A stretch of 64,000 bases of DNA from Bacillus sp. S3 (GTDB taxonomy: Bacteria; Bacillota; Bacilli; Bacillales; Cytobacillaceae), in the NCBI RefSeq assembly GCF_005154805.1, contig NZ_CP039727.1, forward strand, positions 218,501 to 282,500, in the 5' to 3' direction. Position numbers and translations under genes: made by a program. Positions 24,467 to 33,298 of the stretch are shown piece after piece (within the stretch, counting starts at the first letter, position 1; each line of letters opens with the position of its first letter). Under the pieces are notes generated by a model that saw only the letters and a program-made list of their open reading frames with translations, did no database searches and was not told the DNA's origin.

Positions 24467-25633
24467 CTACCTTTTAATAGATTTCTGCTTCGAATAATTG
24501 GTTTCTTGATAGTGCATTAAAACAGCTCCTACTAAACGAAAAGCAGATTGTGTATTAGGGTAAATTCGAATTACCTTTTCTCTTCTTCGGACTTCCTGAT
24601 TTAATCGCTCAAGAGAATTTGTACTACGGATATGACAACGGATATCTTCTTGGAATTCCATATATTGTATGGTATCTTCGAAACCATCATCTAATATTTT
24701 CAGAGCTTGTTCGTATTTAAGATTGTCCCCAAACTGACTCATCAGTTCACCTTTAAAATTCCGCATATCCTCAATTGTGACTGCATCAAAAATACGCTTA
24801 ATCATCATACGTATTTCCGCTGAGTCCTTTTTTGGAAGCCTTTCTATGATATTACGTTTAAAATGGACGTTACACCTTTGCCAGCTAGTCCCAATAAATT
24901 CACGTTGAATCGCTTTTTGAAGCCCCTGGTGAGCATCTGAAATGACTAGCTTTGGGGATTGAAGACCACGTGATTTTAGTTGTTGGAGAAAGCGACTCCA
25001 ACTTTCATAACTCTCAGCGTGATCCACACTTAACCCAAGAATTTCACGTGTTTTGCTTTCAGTGATTGCAGTGGCTATATAAACAGCCTTAGAGACGACA
25101 CGATGATGTTCACGAACTTTTATATACATGGCATCTACAAAAACAAAAGGATAATACCTTAAATTTAAGGGCCGTTTGGCCCAGTCATTAATAATAGGAT
25201 CAAGCTTTTGAGTAAGTGAAGAAACAAACGATTTTGACTTACTTTCACCACAAAGTTGTTCCACAATATGTGTAACTTTACGTGTAGAAACGCCATTGAT
25301 AACCATCTCTAGCATAGAGAGTACTAACGCCTGGTCACAACGTGCATATTTCTCAAAAACCGTAGGTGAAAACTCACCATTTCGAGTCCTAGGAACCTTA
25401 AGTTTTATCTTACCGATACTCATCGTTAACTCACGTTCGTAGTAGCCATTTCGGTAATCACGACGCTCAACAGAGCGTTCATATGCAGCGGCGTGTAAGT
25501 AATCATTTCTTTCTTTCTCCATGTACTCATTCAAAACCAGAACAACAGCTGATTTAACAACGTTATCTATATTTGAATTCATTACTGAGTCTTTTAAAAG
25601 TTCCAAATCTAGGCTAAACTGTAATTGGGTCAT
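24467..25633 (-). CDS. IS256-family (Mutator-type) transposase
   Basis: A 388-residue DDE transposase that appears intact. Catalytic Asp residues lie in FVFVDAMYIKV and LVISDAHQGLQKAI. The family's CNVHFKRN motif follows, and the catalytic Glu is in the signature NSLERLNQEVRRR. GAGGAAT precedes the ATG. No frameshift is seen, so the element may still be active. Confidence 0.95.
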   Translation of the reverse strand: MTQLQFSLDLELLKDSVMNSNIDNVVKSAVVLVLNEYMEKERNDYLHAAAYERSVERRDYRNGYYERELTMSIGKIKLKVPRTRNGEFSPTVFEKYARCDQALVLSMLEMVINGVSTRKVTHIVEQLCGESKSKSFVSSLTQKLDPIINDWAKRPLNLRYYPFVFVDAMYIKVREHHRVVSKAVYIATAITESKTREILGLSVDHAESYESWSRFLQQLKSRGLQSPKLVISDAHQGLQKAIQREFIGTSWQRCNVHFKRNIIERLPKKDSAEIRMMIKRIFDAVTIEDMRNFKGELMSQFGDNLKYEQALKILDDGFEDTIQYMEFQEDIRCHIRSTNSLERLNQEVRRREKVIRIYPNTQSAFRLVGAVLMHYQETNYSKQKSIKR

Positions 25634-25733
25634 TTTTATTCCTCTTTTCTATGTTTATCGTGGTTGTTAAACATTGTAGCCAAGTAGGATAAAAATGACC
25701 CTTTTCTTTTTACACAATTATACGGACTTAATC

Positions 25734-25890
25734 CATTTCTCAAACTTTTATAATGAGTTTTGAAGTCAATAGCCCCTATTGGATGCATTACTCAAACTTT
25801 TTTAATGAGTTTTGAAGCCAATAATCCCTATTAGATTCATTTCTCAAAATCTCTTGACAAGATTTGAAGCCAATAACCCCGACTGTTTAT
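25734..25890. repeat. 52-bp repeat array, right part
   Basis: Units at 25762, 25814 and 25866, again 52 bp apart, with CCAATA-type cores more diverged than on the left (for example TATTAGATTC instead of TATTGGATGC). The array ends before the MerR gene, whose 3' end faces it. Confidence 0.85.
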
Positions 25891-25921
25891 TCCTAATTCA
25901 ATTCAATCCAATCTAGACCCG

Positions 25922-26314
25922 TCAATCATTCCTGGGAGCTTGCTCCATATACCTTTCCTTATGAGCGATAATTTCATCTCTAAGCATTTGCAGTTGTGAA
26001 ATTTGTTCATTAATCTCTTGAATCTTCCGGTTTGCATGCTGAATAATTCTTTTTTTCTCTTCTACCCCTTCAGGGTTTGCTTCGTACAGCTCAATCATTT
26101 CCTTAATTGCCTGCAGACTAAATCCCAGTTTTTTACCGCGAAGAATTAATTTTAGCCGTACTCGTTCACGGTTCGTATAGCTGCGCTGCTTCGTTAAACG
26201 ATCGCGCGATTCTGACGTTAGCATTCCGACTTCTTCATAGTAACGAATCGTTCTGGAGCTGACATCAAACATACTTGCAAGTTCACTTATTGAAAAAAGA
26301 CGTTCTTCAGACAT
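25922..26314 (-). CDS. MerR-family regulator
   Basis: A 130-residue MerR-type activator. Winged helix at the N-terminus (FSISELASMFDVSSRTIRYY, with YEEVGML), then RVRLKLILRGKKLGFSLQAIKEM and a dimerising coiled coil (residues 85-120). No Cys-based metal site is seen, which fits the acyl-CoA-linked LiuR-like group more than metal sensors. GGGGGATG precedes the ATG. It diverges from an acyl-CoA dehydrogenase-family gene across a promoter with a MerR-like layout. Confidence 0.9.
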   Translation of the reverse strand: MSEERLFSISELASMFDVSSRTIRYYEEVGMLTSESRDRLTKQRSYTNRERVRLKLILRGKKLGFSLQAIKEMIELYEANPEGVEEKKRIIQHANRKIQEINEQISQLQMLRDEIIAHKERYMEQAPRND

Positions 26315-26328
26315 TAAAGCATCCCCCT

Positions 26329-26360
26329 AGTTGACGTTTGCGTAAACTTAACTATATAAT
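26329..26360 (+). promoter_or_regulatory. Promoter with MerR-type operator for the AidB-like gene
   Basis: TTGACG (26331-26336) and TATAAT (26355-26360) are separated by 18 bp. The spacer and -35 are covered by an interrupted repeat, GTTGACGTTT then AAACTTAAC. A stretched spacer with a palindrome is the classic MerR target, and the MerR gene starts just to the left. Confidence 0.65.
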
Positions 26361-26406
26361 AATTCCGAATAATCAAATTTGTCAACTGAAATGGAGTGAG
26401 CATTTG

Positions 26407-28020
26407 ATGAGCCTGACTTCCCAAGAAACAGAAGCTAGAGGGAAAAATTCCTACACCTTTGATGAATTCGTAGAAAAGCGCAGAAATCTTGATTGGTACC
26501 GTGATGAACCATTTTTACAGAAATCATTACAAAAATTTACTGGTCACGAATACGAACAAATTCATGAAAAAATTCTTTCCTTTTCTCCAACCGTATCTTC
26601 CACATGGGATCATCTGGCGGCACAAAGTGCGCGGCCGGAGGTTCGTCCGCACATGCTTCATTATGATGCATTTAACCACAGGATTGACAGAGTGGTACGG
26701 CCGATGGAAACGCAGCTGTTAGAAAAGGGAGTTTTTGGCGAAGGGCTGTTTTCTAGTCAAATCACAGCTTGGGAGAGTTTTGTCAAACGAATGCTCATTC
26801 ATCAATTAGGCGAAGCAGGAGTAACATGCCCCTTGACCTGTACCCATGGATTAATTGCCCTAATTGAAGAATTTCCGGATGAGGCCCATTCAGAACTCCA
26901 TGAAATTTTGCAACATACAAAAGAAGGGGTTAACGGCGAATTTGCCATCGGCGCCCAGTTTATGTCAGAGATTCAGGGCGGATCTGATTTGCCTGCAAAC
27001 CTGTTAGAAGCCGTTCCGGATGGAAAAAACTATCGCTTATATGGAAATAAGTTTTTCTGTTCTGTTGCGCATGCGGATTATTCCGTCGTCACTGCGAAAA
27101 TAACGGGATCAAACAAAGTGTCCACCTTTATTGTTCCGTCGTGGCTGCCGGGAGATAAAGTGAAGGAAAAGAGAAATGGCTATCAAATTAACCGGATTAA
27201 ATGGAAAATGGGTACAGCCGAGGTTCCGACAGGTGAATTTCAATATGATGGTGCATTAGCCTATCCAATTGGACCGAAAGATAAGGGCATTGCTGTAGCA
27301 GTAGGAATTGTTTTGACGTTATCACGGCTTGAAATCGGCATTGCCTGTGCCGGTTTTATGCTTCGAGCATCTAGGGAAGCAAATCTTTATAGTGAATTCC
27401 GCTCCGTTTTTGGAAAAAAGATAAAAGACTACCCACTGGCCGCAAGCAAATTAAGGCTAATAGAGAATGCAGCCCAACGGACAACGGCAGGTGCCTTTAA
27501 GATTTATGATCTATTCTTACGTCTTGAAAAGCCGCTCAATCCTGGACTTCAATCCGACCATCCGCTGGAAATCAGGAAACAACTATTTAATCTAAGGGAA
27601 TTAATTTTATTGCAGAAAATTGGTGCTACCAAAGAGGGAGTGGAAGTATTGCGCGAGGCCATTTCCGTGTTCGCCGGTCATGGTGTAATGGAAGAGTTCT
27701 CCTCGCTGCCAAGGATATTCCGTGATGTCGTGGTGAACGAACAATGGGAAGGACCAAGAAATCTTTTATTAACTCAAATTTATCGTGACATCACTAGAGT
27801 CGCTGACTGGTATCCACCGGCTGATTTTGTCAGGAATGCTCTTGATGGAGCACCACAAGAAACCATTCAAACATTTTCAGCGCAGCTGGAAGACCTGCTG
27901 CAACGGCCGGTTCTCGGAGAAGTAACTGAAGAGTCGATGGAGTCCGCAAGTGAGTGGGATGCATTTTGCAATGCCTTCTTTAAAACCTATCAGGAAGTTG
28001 CGTTAGCAGAGATAATATAA
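26407..28020 (+). CDS. AidB-like acyl-CoA dehydrogenase-family protein
   Basis: A 537-residue flavoprotein-like member of the acyl-CoA dehydrogenase superfamily, close in length and layout to E. coli AidB (541). Features: HGLIALIEEFPDE, the FAD/substrate segment QFMSEIQGGSDLPAN near residue 195, WKMGTAEVPTGE, and NEQWEGPRN near 450, where AidB also has a WEG motif. AidB itself acts in alkylation protection; other members are true dehydrogenases. The ATG at 26407 follows GGAGTGAG. Single-gene unit under the divergent MerR regulator, closed by a strong terminator. Confidence 0.82.
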   Translation: MSLTSQETEARGKNSYTFDEFVEKRRNLDWYRDEPFLQKSLQKFTGHEYEQIHEKILSFSPTVSSTWDHLAAQSARPEVRPHMLHYDAFNHRIDRVVRPMETQLLEKGVFGEGLFSSQITAWESFVKRMLIHQLGEAGVTCPLTCTHGLIALIEEFPDEAHSELHEILQHTKEGVNGEFAIGAQFMSEIQGGSDLPANLLEAVPDGKNYRLYGNKFFCSVAHADYSVVTAKITGSNKVSTFIVPSWLPGDKVKEKRNGYQINRIKWKMGTAEVPTGEFQYDGALAYPIGPKDKGIAVAVGIVLTLSRLEIGIACAGFMLRASREANLYSEFRSVFGKKIKDYPLAASKLRLIENAAQRTTAGAFKIYDLFLRLEKPLNPGLQSDHPLEIRKQLFNLRELILLQKIGATKEGVEVLREAISVFAGHGVMEEFSSLPRIFRDVVVNEQWEGPRNLLLTQIYRDITRVADWYPPADFVRNALDGAPQETIQTFSAQLEDLLQRPVLGEVTEESMESASEWDAFCNAFFKTYQEVALAEII

Positions 28021-28026
28021 AGCAGG

Positions 28027-28069
28027 GGGCCGGATCTTATGCTTACGAAGTATAAGATCCGGCCCTGTT
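28027..28069. terminator. Bidirectional terminator
   Basis: GGGCCGGATCTTAT and ATAAGATCCGGCCC form a perfect 14-bp stem between the 3' ends of the AidB-like and aminopeptidase genes. Confidence 0.88.
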
Positions 28070-28073
28070 TTAA

Positions 28074-29318
28074 TTAAAACGCCCAGTCTCCATTACGGAA
28101 GATTGGAACGATGGTTCCATCTTGTTTGATGCCGTCAATGTTCATTTTGTCAGAGCCGATCATGAAGTCAACGTGTACGGTAGACGTATTCATGCCGTTT
28201 TTTAATAATTCTTCTTGGCTCATTTTTGTTCCGCCTTGGATTGTAGTCGGGTAGGCTGACCCGATTGCTAAGTGATTAGATGCATTTTCATCAAAAAGAG
28301 TGTTAAAGAAAATAACTCCGGATTGAGAAATCGGAGATGGGTCTGGTACAAGGGCAACTTCACCTAATCCAGTGCCGCCTTCGTTATCAAACACCAATTT
28401 CTTAATCGCTTCATCGCCTTTTTCAGCAGAAATATCCACGATTTTTCCTTCTTTAAAATGAACTTCAATGCCTTCGATTAATGTACCGGCATAGCTTAAT
28501 GGCTTCGTGCTGCGAACGACACCATCCATGCGGTGGGTGTCAGGAGCAGTGAAGATTTCTTCTGTCGGCATGTTAGCAATAAATTCTTCCCCTTTTGGAT
28601 TATAACTTTCCGCACATGCCCAAATGTGATTCTTTGGTAAGCCTAATGTTAAATCCGTACCAGGTGCTGTGTAGTGCAAGGCATCAAATTGAATATCGTT
28701 TAATTTCACTGCCTTTTCATTCAATGTCTTTTTGTGTTCATCCCAGGCAGCAATTGGATCCTCTGCATACACACGTGTAGTTTTAAAGATTTGATCCCAT
28801 AAAGCATCCACTTGTTCTTCAGAAGTTGCAAGATCAGGGAACACTTTTGCAGCCCAGCCTGCTCCGGCAGCAGCGGCAACGGTCCATTTTAAATCATCGT
28901 TCTGCGTAGCTATGCGTTGTGCTTTGAAAGCCTTTCCAGCTATTTTTTGATAGGCAGCAATTTTACCAGGGTCGACTTCATTAAGTAAGCCTGGATCACT
29001 TGATACGATTGAAAGCCGGCTAACACGATGATTTAATACATGGTCTTCGGATTCTTGAATTTCATACTCAGGAATATCGGTTAAAACTTCTTCTGGTTGA
29101 TGTAAATAATGAAGCTTGCTGATTTCATCATCAGACCATTTGACAATGACCTTTTCAGCCCCTAATGCATAAGCTTCTTCCGTAATTAATCGAGCTAAAG
29201 GAGCTTGATCAACCGTAATCGTCATTTTTACCCAATCACCAGATTGAACATTGATTCCTTTTGCCACTAAAAGTTTTGCGTATTTATGTAGATTTTCTTC
29301 AAAGTTTGGCAGTGCCAT
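28074..29318 (-). CDS. ampS: M29-family aminopeptidase (AmpS/PepS)
   Basis: A 414-residue cytoplasmic metallo-aminopeptidase of family M29 (thermophilic aminopeptidases, AmpS, PepS), which trims N-terminal residues from peptides. Family features: LHYTAPGTDLTLGLP near residue 215, MPTEEIFTAPDTHRMDGVV near 252 (Glu and His metal ligands), LGEVALVP near 328, NTLFDENASNHLAIGSAYP near 347 and HVDFMIGSDKMNIDG near 388, together the complete active-site set. GGAGG precedes the ATG. Confidence 0.95.
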   Translation of the reverse strand: MALPNFEENLHKYAKLLVAKGINVQSGDWVKMTITVDQAPLARLITEEAYALGAEKVIVKWSDDEISKLHYLHQPEEVLTDIPEYEIQESEDHVLNHRVSRLSIVSSDPGLLNEVDPGKIAAYQKIAGKAFKAQRIATQNDDLKWTVAAAAGAGWAAKVFPDLATSEEQVDALWDQIFKTTRVYAEDPIAAWDEHKKTLNEKAVKLNDIQFDALHYTAPGTDLTLGLPKNHIWACAESYNPKGEEFIANMPTEEIFTAPDTHRMDGVVRSTKPLSYAGTLIEGIEVHFKEGKIVDISAEKGDEAIKKLVFDNEGGTGLGEVALVPDPSPISQSGVIFFNTLFDENASNHLAIGSAYPTTIQGGTKMSQEELLKNGMNTSTVHVDFMIGSDKMNIDGIKQDGTIVPIFRNGDWAF

Positions 29319-29485
29319 TTTTTAACCTCCAATTGTTTTTTTCTAATTACCATATCATAGTAGCACAATAAGACCAAAATTTCTGAAAGTAAATTTCCAA
29401 AAAAGCAAAATGATGTTCACTCCTCTGAATTTTAGTGAAATATTTCTTTGAATCATAGTAAAATATGTAAATAGAGGTGATGGTT

Positions 29486-29545
29486 TTGGTTGAGAAACAC
29501 TTAGCTTTAATAAATGAAAAATCTTTTTTACCAAAAAAACAATGA
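29486..29545 (+). CDS. Possible 19-codon leader peptide
   Basis: A short frame from TTG at 29486 (or ATG at 29480) runs 19-21 codons and stops at TGA overlapping the next ATG (ATGA, 29542-29545). GAGGTG lies seven bases before the TTG. The next gene has no ribosome site of its own outside this frame, so translation coupling is plausible. Coding status is not proven. Confidence 0.35.
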   Translation: MVEKHLALINEKSFLPKKQ

Positions 29546-30156
29546 AGGAAAAATTAGTATACATAAGGGCTAAATCGGATCAAGTACCTCCGTTACAAAC
29601 AAGGTTAGTAAGAGTATTGGGTGTATTTATGCTAGGAGCAATAGCAGGATTCTTGGCGAAATTCACTGATGGTTCAAAAATTGGATTAATAGGGACACAC
29701 TTAGGATTTTGGGTAGTCATAACCACCATCATTGCCGTTCGAAGCCGCTCGCCTAAAGCCGCGGGATTACACGCGTTTGTTTTTTTAATCGCCATGCTTA
29801 TTGTTTATTATAGTTATTCCATGGCGTTGTTTGGATTTTTCCCCAAGAATTATTTTATCGCGTGGGGCAGTATTGCCTTACTTTCGCCAATCGGCGGTTA
29901 TGTGGTGTGGTATGCGAAAGGAAATGGCTGGAGGGCCGCATTTTATGGGGCTTTACCCATAAGTGTGCTCATAGCGGAAGGGTATAGTTTCTTCTATACT
30001 TTTTCAATCCCCAGTGGATTCGATCTCTTCGCTGCTGTACTGTTATTTATCAATTTGCCAGCAAATCATTTCCAGCGGTTGCGAATGCTGCCTTTTTTAA
30101 TGGTACTATTTTTCTTGAATGAGCGGTTTGATATCCTTTATTACATGCCGTGGTAA
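29542..30156 (+). CDS. Six-helix membrane protein, function unknown
   Basis: A 204-residue protein with about six hydrophobic segments and a short basic N-terminus. It may belong to the DUF6518-like membrane proteins, but I am not certain. The ATG overlaps the stop of a short upstream frame and lacks a clear Shine-Dalgarno site. It lies before an SRPBCC-domain gene, 71 bases away with its own ribosome site. Confidence 0.7.
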   Translation: MKEKLVYIRAKSDQVPPLQTRLVRVLGVFMLGAIAGFLAKFTDGSKIGLIGTHLGFWVVITTIIAVRSRSPKAAGLHAFVFLIAMLIVYYSYSMALFGFFPKNYFIAWGSIALLSPIGGYVVWYAKGNGWRAAFYGALPISVLIAEGYSFFYTFSIPSGFDLFAAVLLFINLPANHFQRLRMLPFLMVLFFLNERFDILYYMPW

Positions 30157-30227
30157 TGGGGAATACTTGAGATATAAGTAAAGGAAATAGTAGGATAGTG
30201 GTATACAAATAAGGGAGATGATCGAAG

Positions 30228-30707
30228 ATGGGAATTGCGGTCATTGAAAAAATAGAAAATCATTATCGTGCTCATTTTGAACGCCGTCTTCAGCATAACG
30301 TTGAAGAAGTATGGGCCTGGTTAACAGAGAATGAAAAGCTAGCGAAATGGTTTAACGAACTCCGGGTTGGCGATCTAAGTGAAGGCGGGTTCATGAGGTT
30401 TGACATGCAGGATGGCACGTTTGAAGAGCTTGCTATTACTGAACTTAAGCTGTATTCTGTATTTCAATTCTCTTGGTGGGCTGACACCGTTCGGTTTGAA
30501 CTGTTTCCAGACTCGGATGGCTACAAGTTGGTCTTGATTGAAACGATTGAAAAAATGACTGATCATACGCCAAAAGACCTTGCCGGCTGGCATGTTTGTC
30601 TTGACGTCATTGAGGCGTTAATGGATGGCAGAACGATTGAGAGAATGGAAGAATGGAAAAAGTGGTATGAGAACTATAAACAGGCTGTTAAGAATGTAAC
30701 TTCATGA
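30228..30707 (+). CDS. SRPBCC (Aha1/START-like) domain protein
   Basis: A 159-residue single-domain protein of the Aha1-homologue group of the SRPBCC fold, which binds hydrophobic ligands in a deep cavity. It has the typical opening FERRLQHNVEEVWAWLTEN and WFNELRVGDLSEGGFMRFD, and the C-terminal AGWHVCLDVIEALMDG. AAGGGAGATG precedes the ATG. Ligand and role unknown. Confidence 0.85.
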   Translation: MGIAVIEKIENHYRAHFERRLQHNVEEVWAWLTENEKLAKWFNELRVGDLSEGGFMRFDMQDGTFEELAITELKLYSVFQFSWWADTVRFELFPDSDGYKLVLIETIEKMTDHTPKDLAGWHVCLDVIEALMDGRTIERMEEWKKWYENYKQAVKNVTS

Positions 30708-30714
30708 ATTTTTT

Positions 30715-30763
30715 GGGCCAGTCTCTCACTTCGTTAAAGCGGAGGAGGGACTAGCCCTTTTTT
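30715..30763 (+). terminator. Terminator after the SRPBCC gene
   Basis: GGGCCAGTC at 30715 pairs with GGGACTAGCCC near 30747, followed by a T-run. Arms resemble those at 1713 and 31393. Confidence 0.75.
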
Positions 30764-30898
30764 ATTTACTGATAGCGTAGAACGGTCTTACTTTCTAAAG
30801 TATTGGAATGGAGAAGGGAATATAAGGAAAAATCTAGAATAATTAATAAAAGGAAGGCGTGATTTTTGAAAGAGAATAAAATTAAACCGGGGGAAACT

Positions 30899-31384
30899 AT
30901 GAAAAAAGCAATCATTATTTTTCTCACTTTTTTAATAGGTGTGGGGGCAGGGATATTAGCAAATAAAGAATATGAAAAATTCCATCCTATTTCGGGACCT
31001 AGCGGCGGATCTATTTCGAATGAAAATGACAAGCTGAATGTCATTCTGTTTGTTTCAACTCCAATCCAAACATTCAAAGGAAAGGTTATCCAGGTGCAAG
31101 CCACGGTTACAAATAAGTCTAACAAAGACCTGGTTTTAAGTCCAAAAAAGTGTAAGCCGGTATTGGAATTTGCCCAGTATTATGGGGAAAAGAAAGTGGA
31201 AAACTCCGATGGTACTTGCATCCAAGCTGAGCAAATACGTCTATCAAGAGGCTCTTCCATTTCAAACATAGTGGTTTTACCATATGATGAGAAAGCTTTT
31301 AAGAAATACAACTCAAGGAAAATCAGCGTAACAGTAGACGACTTTACTACCGAAGCACTGAGTTTTCACAAAATCCCTGAATAA
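30899..31384 (+). CDS. Secreted or membrane-anchored protein, function unknown
   Basis: A 161-residue protein from the ATG at 30899, which has CGGGGGAAA ahead; a TTG at 30866 with AAGGAAGG upstream is the alternative. An N-terminal hydrophobic segment (residues 2-20) acts as a signal peptide or anchor. The rest looks like a beta-sandwich domain with VQATVTNKSNKDLVLSPKKC, a DUF4352- or BsuPI-like pattern of extracellular accessory domains. Two Cys may pair. No family named with confidence. Confidence 0.7.
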   Translation: MKKAIIIFLTFLIGVGAGILANKEYEKFHPISGPSGGSISNENDKLNVILFVSTPIQTFKGKVIQVQATVTNKSNKDLVLSPKKCKPVLEFAQYYGEKKVENSDGTCIQAEQIRLSRGSSISNIVVLPYDEKAFKKYNSRKISVTVDDFTTEALSFHKIPE

Positions 31385-31392
31385 AATTGCGA

Positions 31393-31436
31393 GGCCAGTC
31401 CCCTGCTGCTTATAGACGGGGGACTGGCCCTTTTTT
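31393..31436. terminator. Terminator between convergent genes
   Basis: GGCCAGTCCCC and GGGGACTGGCC arms, then TTTTTT on the plus strand. It serves the secreted protein gene and lies at the 3' end of the permease pair. Confidence 0.85.
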
Positions 31437-32325
31437 AAAACATTCGATATTTTGCCTTAAAGTGTTTTTTTAAGCCGTCTGCTAGCAAGAGAAACGTGAT
31501 AATCATCAATGAAATAAATAAAACCGAGTATAACGGTACCCAGTAGCTGCTCCAAATATCTCTTGATATGGTCTGTAGGTACATGGGATAGGCAAGTGAG
31601 ATGTTTTCCGCCGAGTAGCTGCCATCTAATTCGGAGGTGAATTTTTGATTCAAGAATAGTTGAACGACGGCCAATTGTGATAATAAGAATAACACTCGAG
31701 CCAGATCATTTACAAAACTTGTGATGAGCTGTGATTTAAGATGCGGAAAAATGTGCCGGGTAAATAACTTCACTCTGGTGCAGCCAGTGGAAATGGCCGC
31801 CTTAACAAATAATTGATTTGATACATACTTGGCATCATTCTTTACCATTGTTGCCAGCCGCCCGACCTCGATACTGGATAGGATGACGACATACCAAAAT
31901 GGCCGGTGTGTTGAGAAAAAGATAAAGGGAATGCCAAGTAGCAGCGCAACTAAAAAAATGGGCGGGATAAAAGATAAAATATAATTCCAACCGCCCAAAA
32001 ACGCATTAAGCGGTCTTGAAACCATGGCCGCCATGCCCAATGGTACTGCTAGAGAAAAGCGAATCACAACGACAACAATAACAATCAGGAGCGTTTCTCG
32101 GGTTCCCATCACTAAAAGACTTAATAAGTCCCGGCCCTTATGATCACTGCCAAACAGATGGTCCTTTGAAGGAGGATAGGGCGGGATGATAATTTTGCTG
32201 TCATGCATTTGCATCGTTTCTTCTTTTAACCCATGATCCACGAATGGGAGGTAAGGGCCAAAGGCCGCCAATACTAGGAAAATTGTTAAAAAGATGGTTC
32301 CTATAACAAGTTGCAGGTTCTTCAA
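31435..32325 (-). CDS. Oligopeptide/dipeptide-type ABC permease (DppC-like)
   Basis: A 296-residue membrane permease with about six helices. The segment PPSKDHLFGSDHKGRDLLS near residue 65 is the classic DppC/OppC signature (FGTDxxGRD). TTG at 32325 is preferred since AGGAGG lies seven bases ahead; the ATG at 32364 is inside the upstream gene and lacks a site. Its partner permease is just upstream. No solute-binding protein or ATPase gene is next to the pair, so these must be shared or distant. Confidence 0.82.
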   Translation of the reverse strand: MKNLQLVIGTIFLTIFLVLAAFGPYLPFVDHGLKEETMQMHDSKIIIPPYPPSKDHLFGSDHKGRDLLSLLVMGTRETLLIVIVVVVIRFSLAVPLGMAAMVSRPLNAFLGGWNYILSFIPPIFLVALLLGIPFIFFSTHRPFWYVVILSSIEVGRLATMVKNDAKYVSNQLFVKAAISTGCTRVKLFTRHIFPHLKSQLITSFVNDLARVLFLLSQLAVVQLFLNQKFTSELDGSYSAENISLAYPMYLQTISRDIWSSYWVPLYSVLFISLMIITFLLLADGLKKHFKAKYRMF

Positions 32326-32341
32326 GACTATGCCTCCTATT

Positions 32342-33298
32342 TTACACTTCTTCTTCTTGGTCATATGGTGTAATAAGATAATTGCAGGTTTGGCTGATCA
32401 AATGAATGATTAATATAATGAACGTAAAAATGATGGTATAGGAAATGGTTAATGAAGCATTGCCTAGATCCATGCTTTGTCCAACGGCAAAAGAGGCTCC
32501 CGGGTAGACCGCTTCCATGAAATAAAACCCTGCACCGCGGTAGGCGGTAAATTTTTCAATGATAAATAAATTGGATAACACAAACAAAGAAATGGTGTTT
32601 AAGTGCTGCAGAATCTTGATGATGGCGTTACGGAAAATATGTATATAGACGACTTTTTTAAATGATACACCCTTCGAATAGGCTGTGCGGATATAATCCT
32701 TACCTTCTTCATCTTCCAAACTGCTGTAAGTCATCTTGGCCGTATAAAAAAATGGATAGATTGATAAATAGATAATACATAGTATGATGTTTTCAAAGTT
32801 TTCGCTTCCGAATAGGGTGATATGAGGTAGGAGGCCAATCCCATACAAATACATTAGCGATAATTGGATACCCACCACGACAAAAAAGTCAGGAATGGAT
32901 AAGAAAAGCCATGTTGATGCTCTAGTAGGGAAGCTCCATATTTTATATTTTGATAGACGGTAATCCAGCATCCCCTTTAGTACTCCGAATAAATATGACA
33001 GGAATAAGGCGGGCAGTACAATATATAGACTCTTCTTCAATGTTCGTGAAAGTAGTTCACTATTTGGATAGCCTGGCCTGTAATCTCCTAGAGATTTGTT
33101 TTCTTTTATATAGGAGAAAAAGTTCATAAAGGAATCTTTATGTGTTGTCCAGGAATAATGATACCCGGCATCTTCAAATACATTTCCAGTTGAGGTTTCA
33201 TATGTCACATCCCTTGGCATTAAGATAATAAAAATGATGATAAAGATGGCAACCATCCAAGCTAAAATGCTTTTACCTAATTGGAAAATAAGCGGCAA
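32342..33298 (-). CDS. Oligopeptide/dipeptide-type ABC permease (DppB-like)
   Basis: A 318-residue permease with about six helices and a large loop between the first two, as in DppB/OppB. The EAA-like loop is DYIRTAYSKGVSFKKVVYIHIFRN (shown from residue 206 on), followed by an extracellular segment with YRGAGFYFMEAVYPG. The start is TTG behind GGGAGG. It pairs with the DppC-like gene downstream. The region upstream holds the 33-kb repeat array. Confidence 0.82.
   Translation of the reverse strand: MPLIFQLGKSILAWMVAIFIIIFIILMPRDVTYETSTGNVFEDAGYHYSWTTHKDSFMNFFSYIKENKSLGDYRPGYPNSELLSRTLKKSLYIVLPALFLSYLFGVLKGMLDYRLSKYKIWSFPTRASTWLFLSIPDFFVVVGIQLSLMYLYGIGLLPHITLFGSENFENIILCIIYLSIYPFFYTAKMTYSSLEDEEGKDYIRTAYSKGVSFKKVVYIHIFRNAIIKILQHLNTISLFVLSNLFIIEKFTAYRGAGFYFMEAVYPGASFAVGQSMDLGNASLTISYTIIFTFIILIIHLISQTCNYLITPYDQEEEV

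Larger units (their letters stand above)
24240..25733 (-). mobile_element. IS256-family insertion sequence, complete
   Basis: A 1494-bp element with a single transposase gene on the minus strand. Imperfect terminal inverted repeats lie at about 24240-24263 and 25709-25733, sharing AAGTCC and TTGTGTAAA at the same spacing. It is flanked by a 9-bp direct repeat, CATTTCTCA, at 24231-24239 and 25734-25742, the expected size for this family. Taking out 1503 bp (element plus one target copy) leaves exactly 52 bp between the units at 24207 and 25762. That confirms the boundaries and shows that the element landed in an existing array. Confidence 0.9.
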
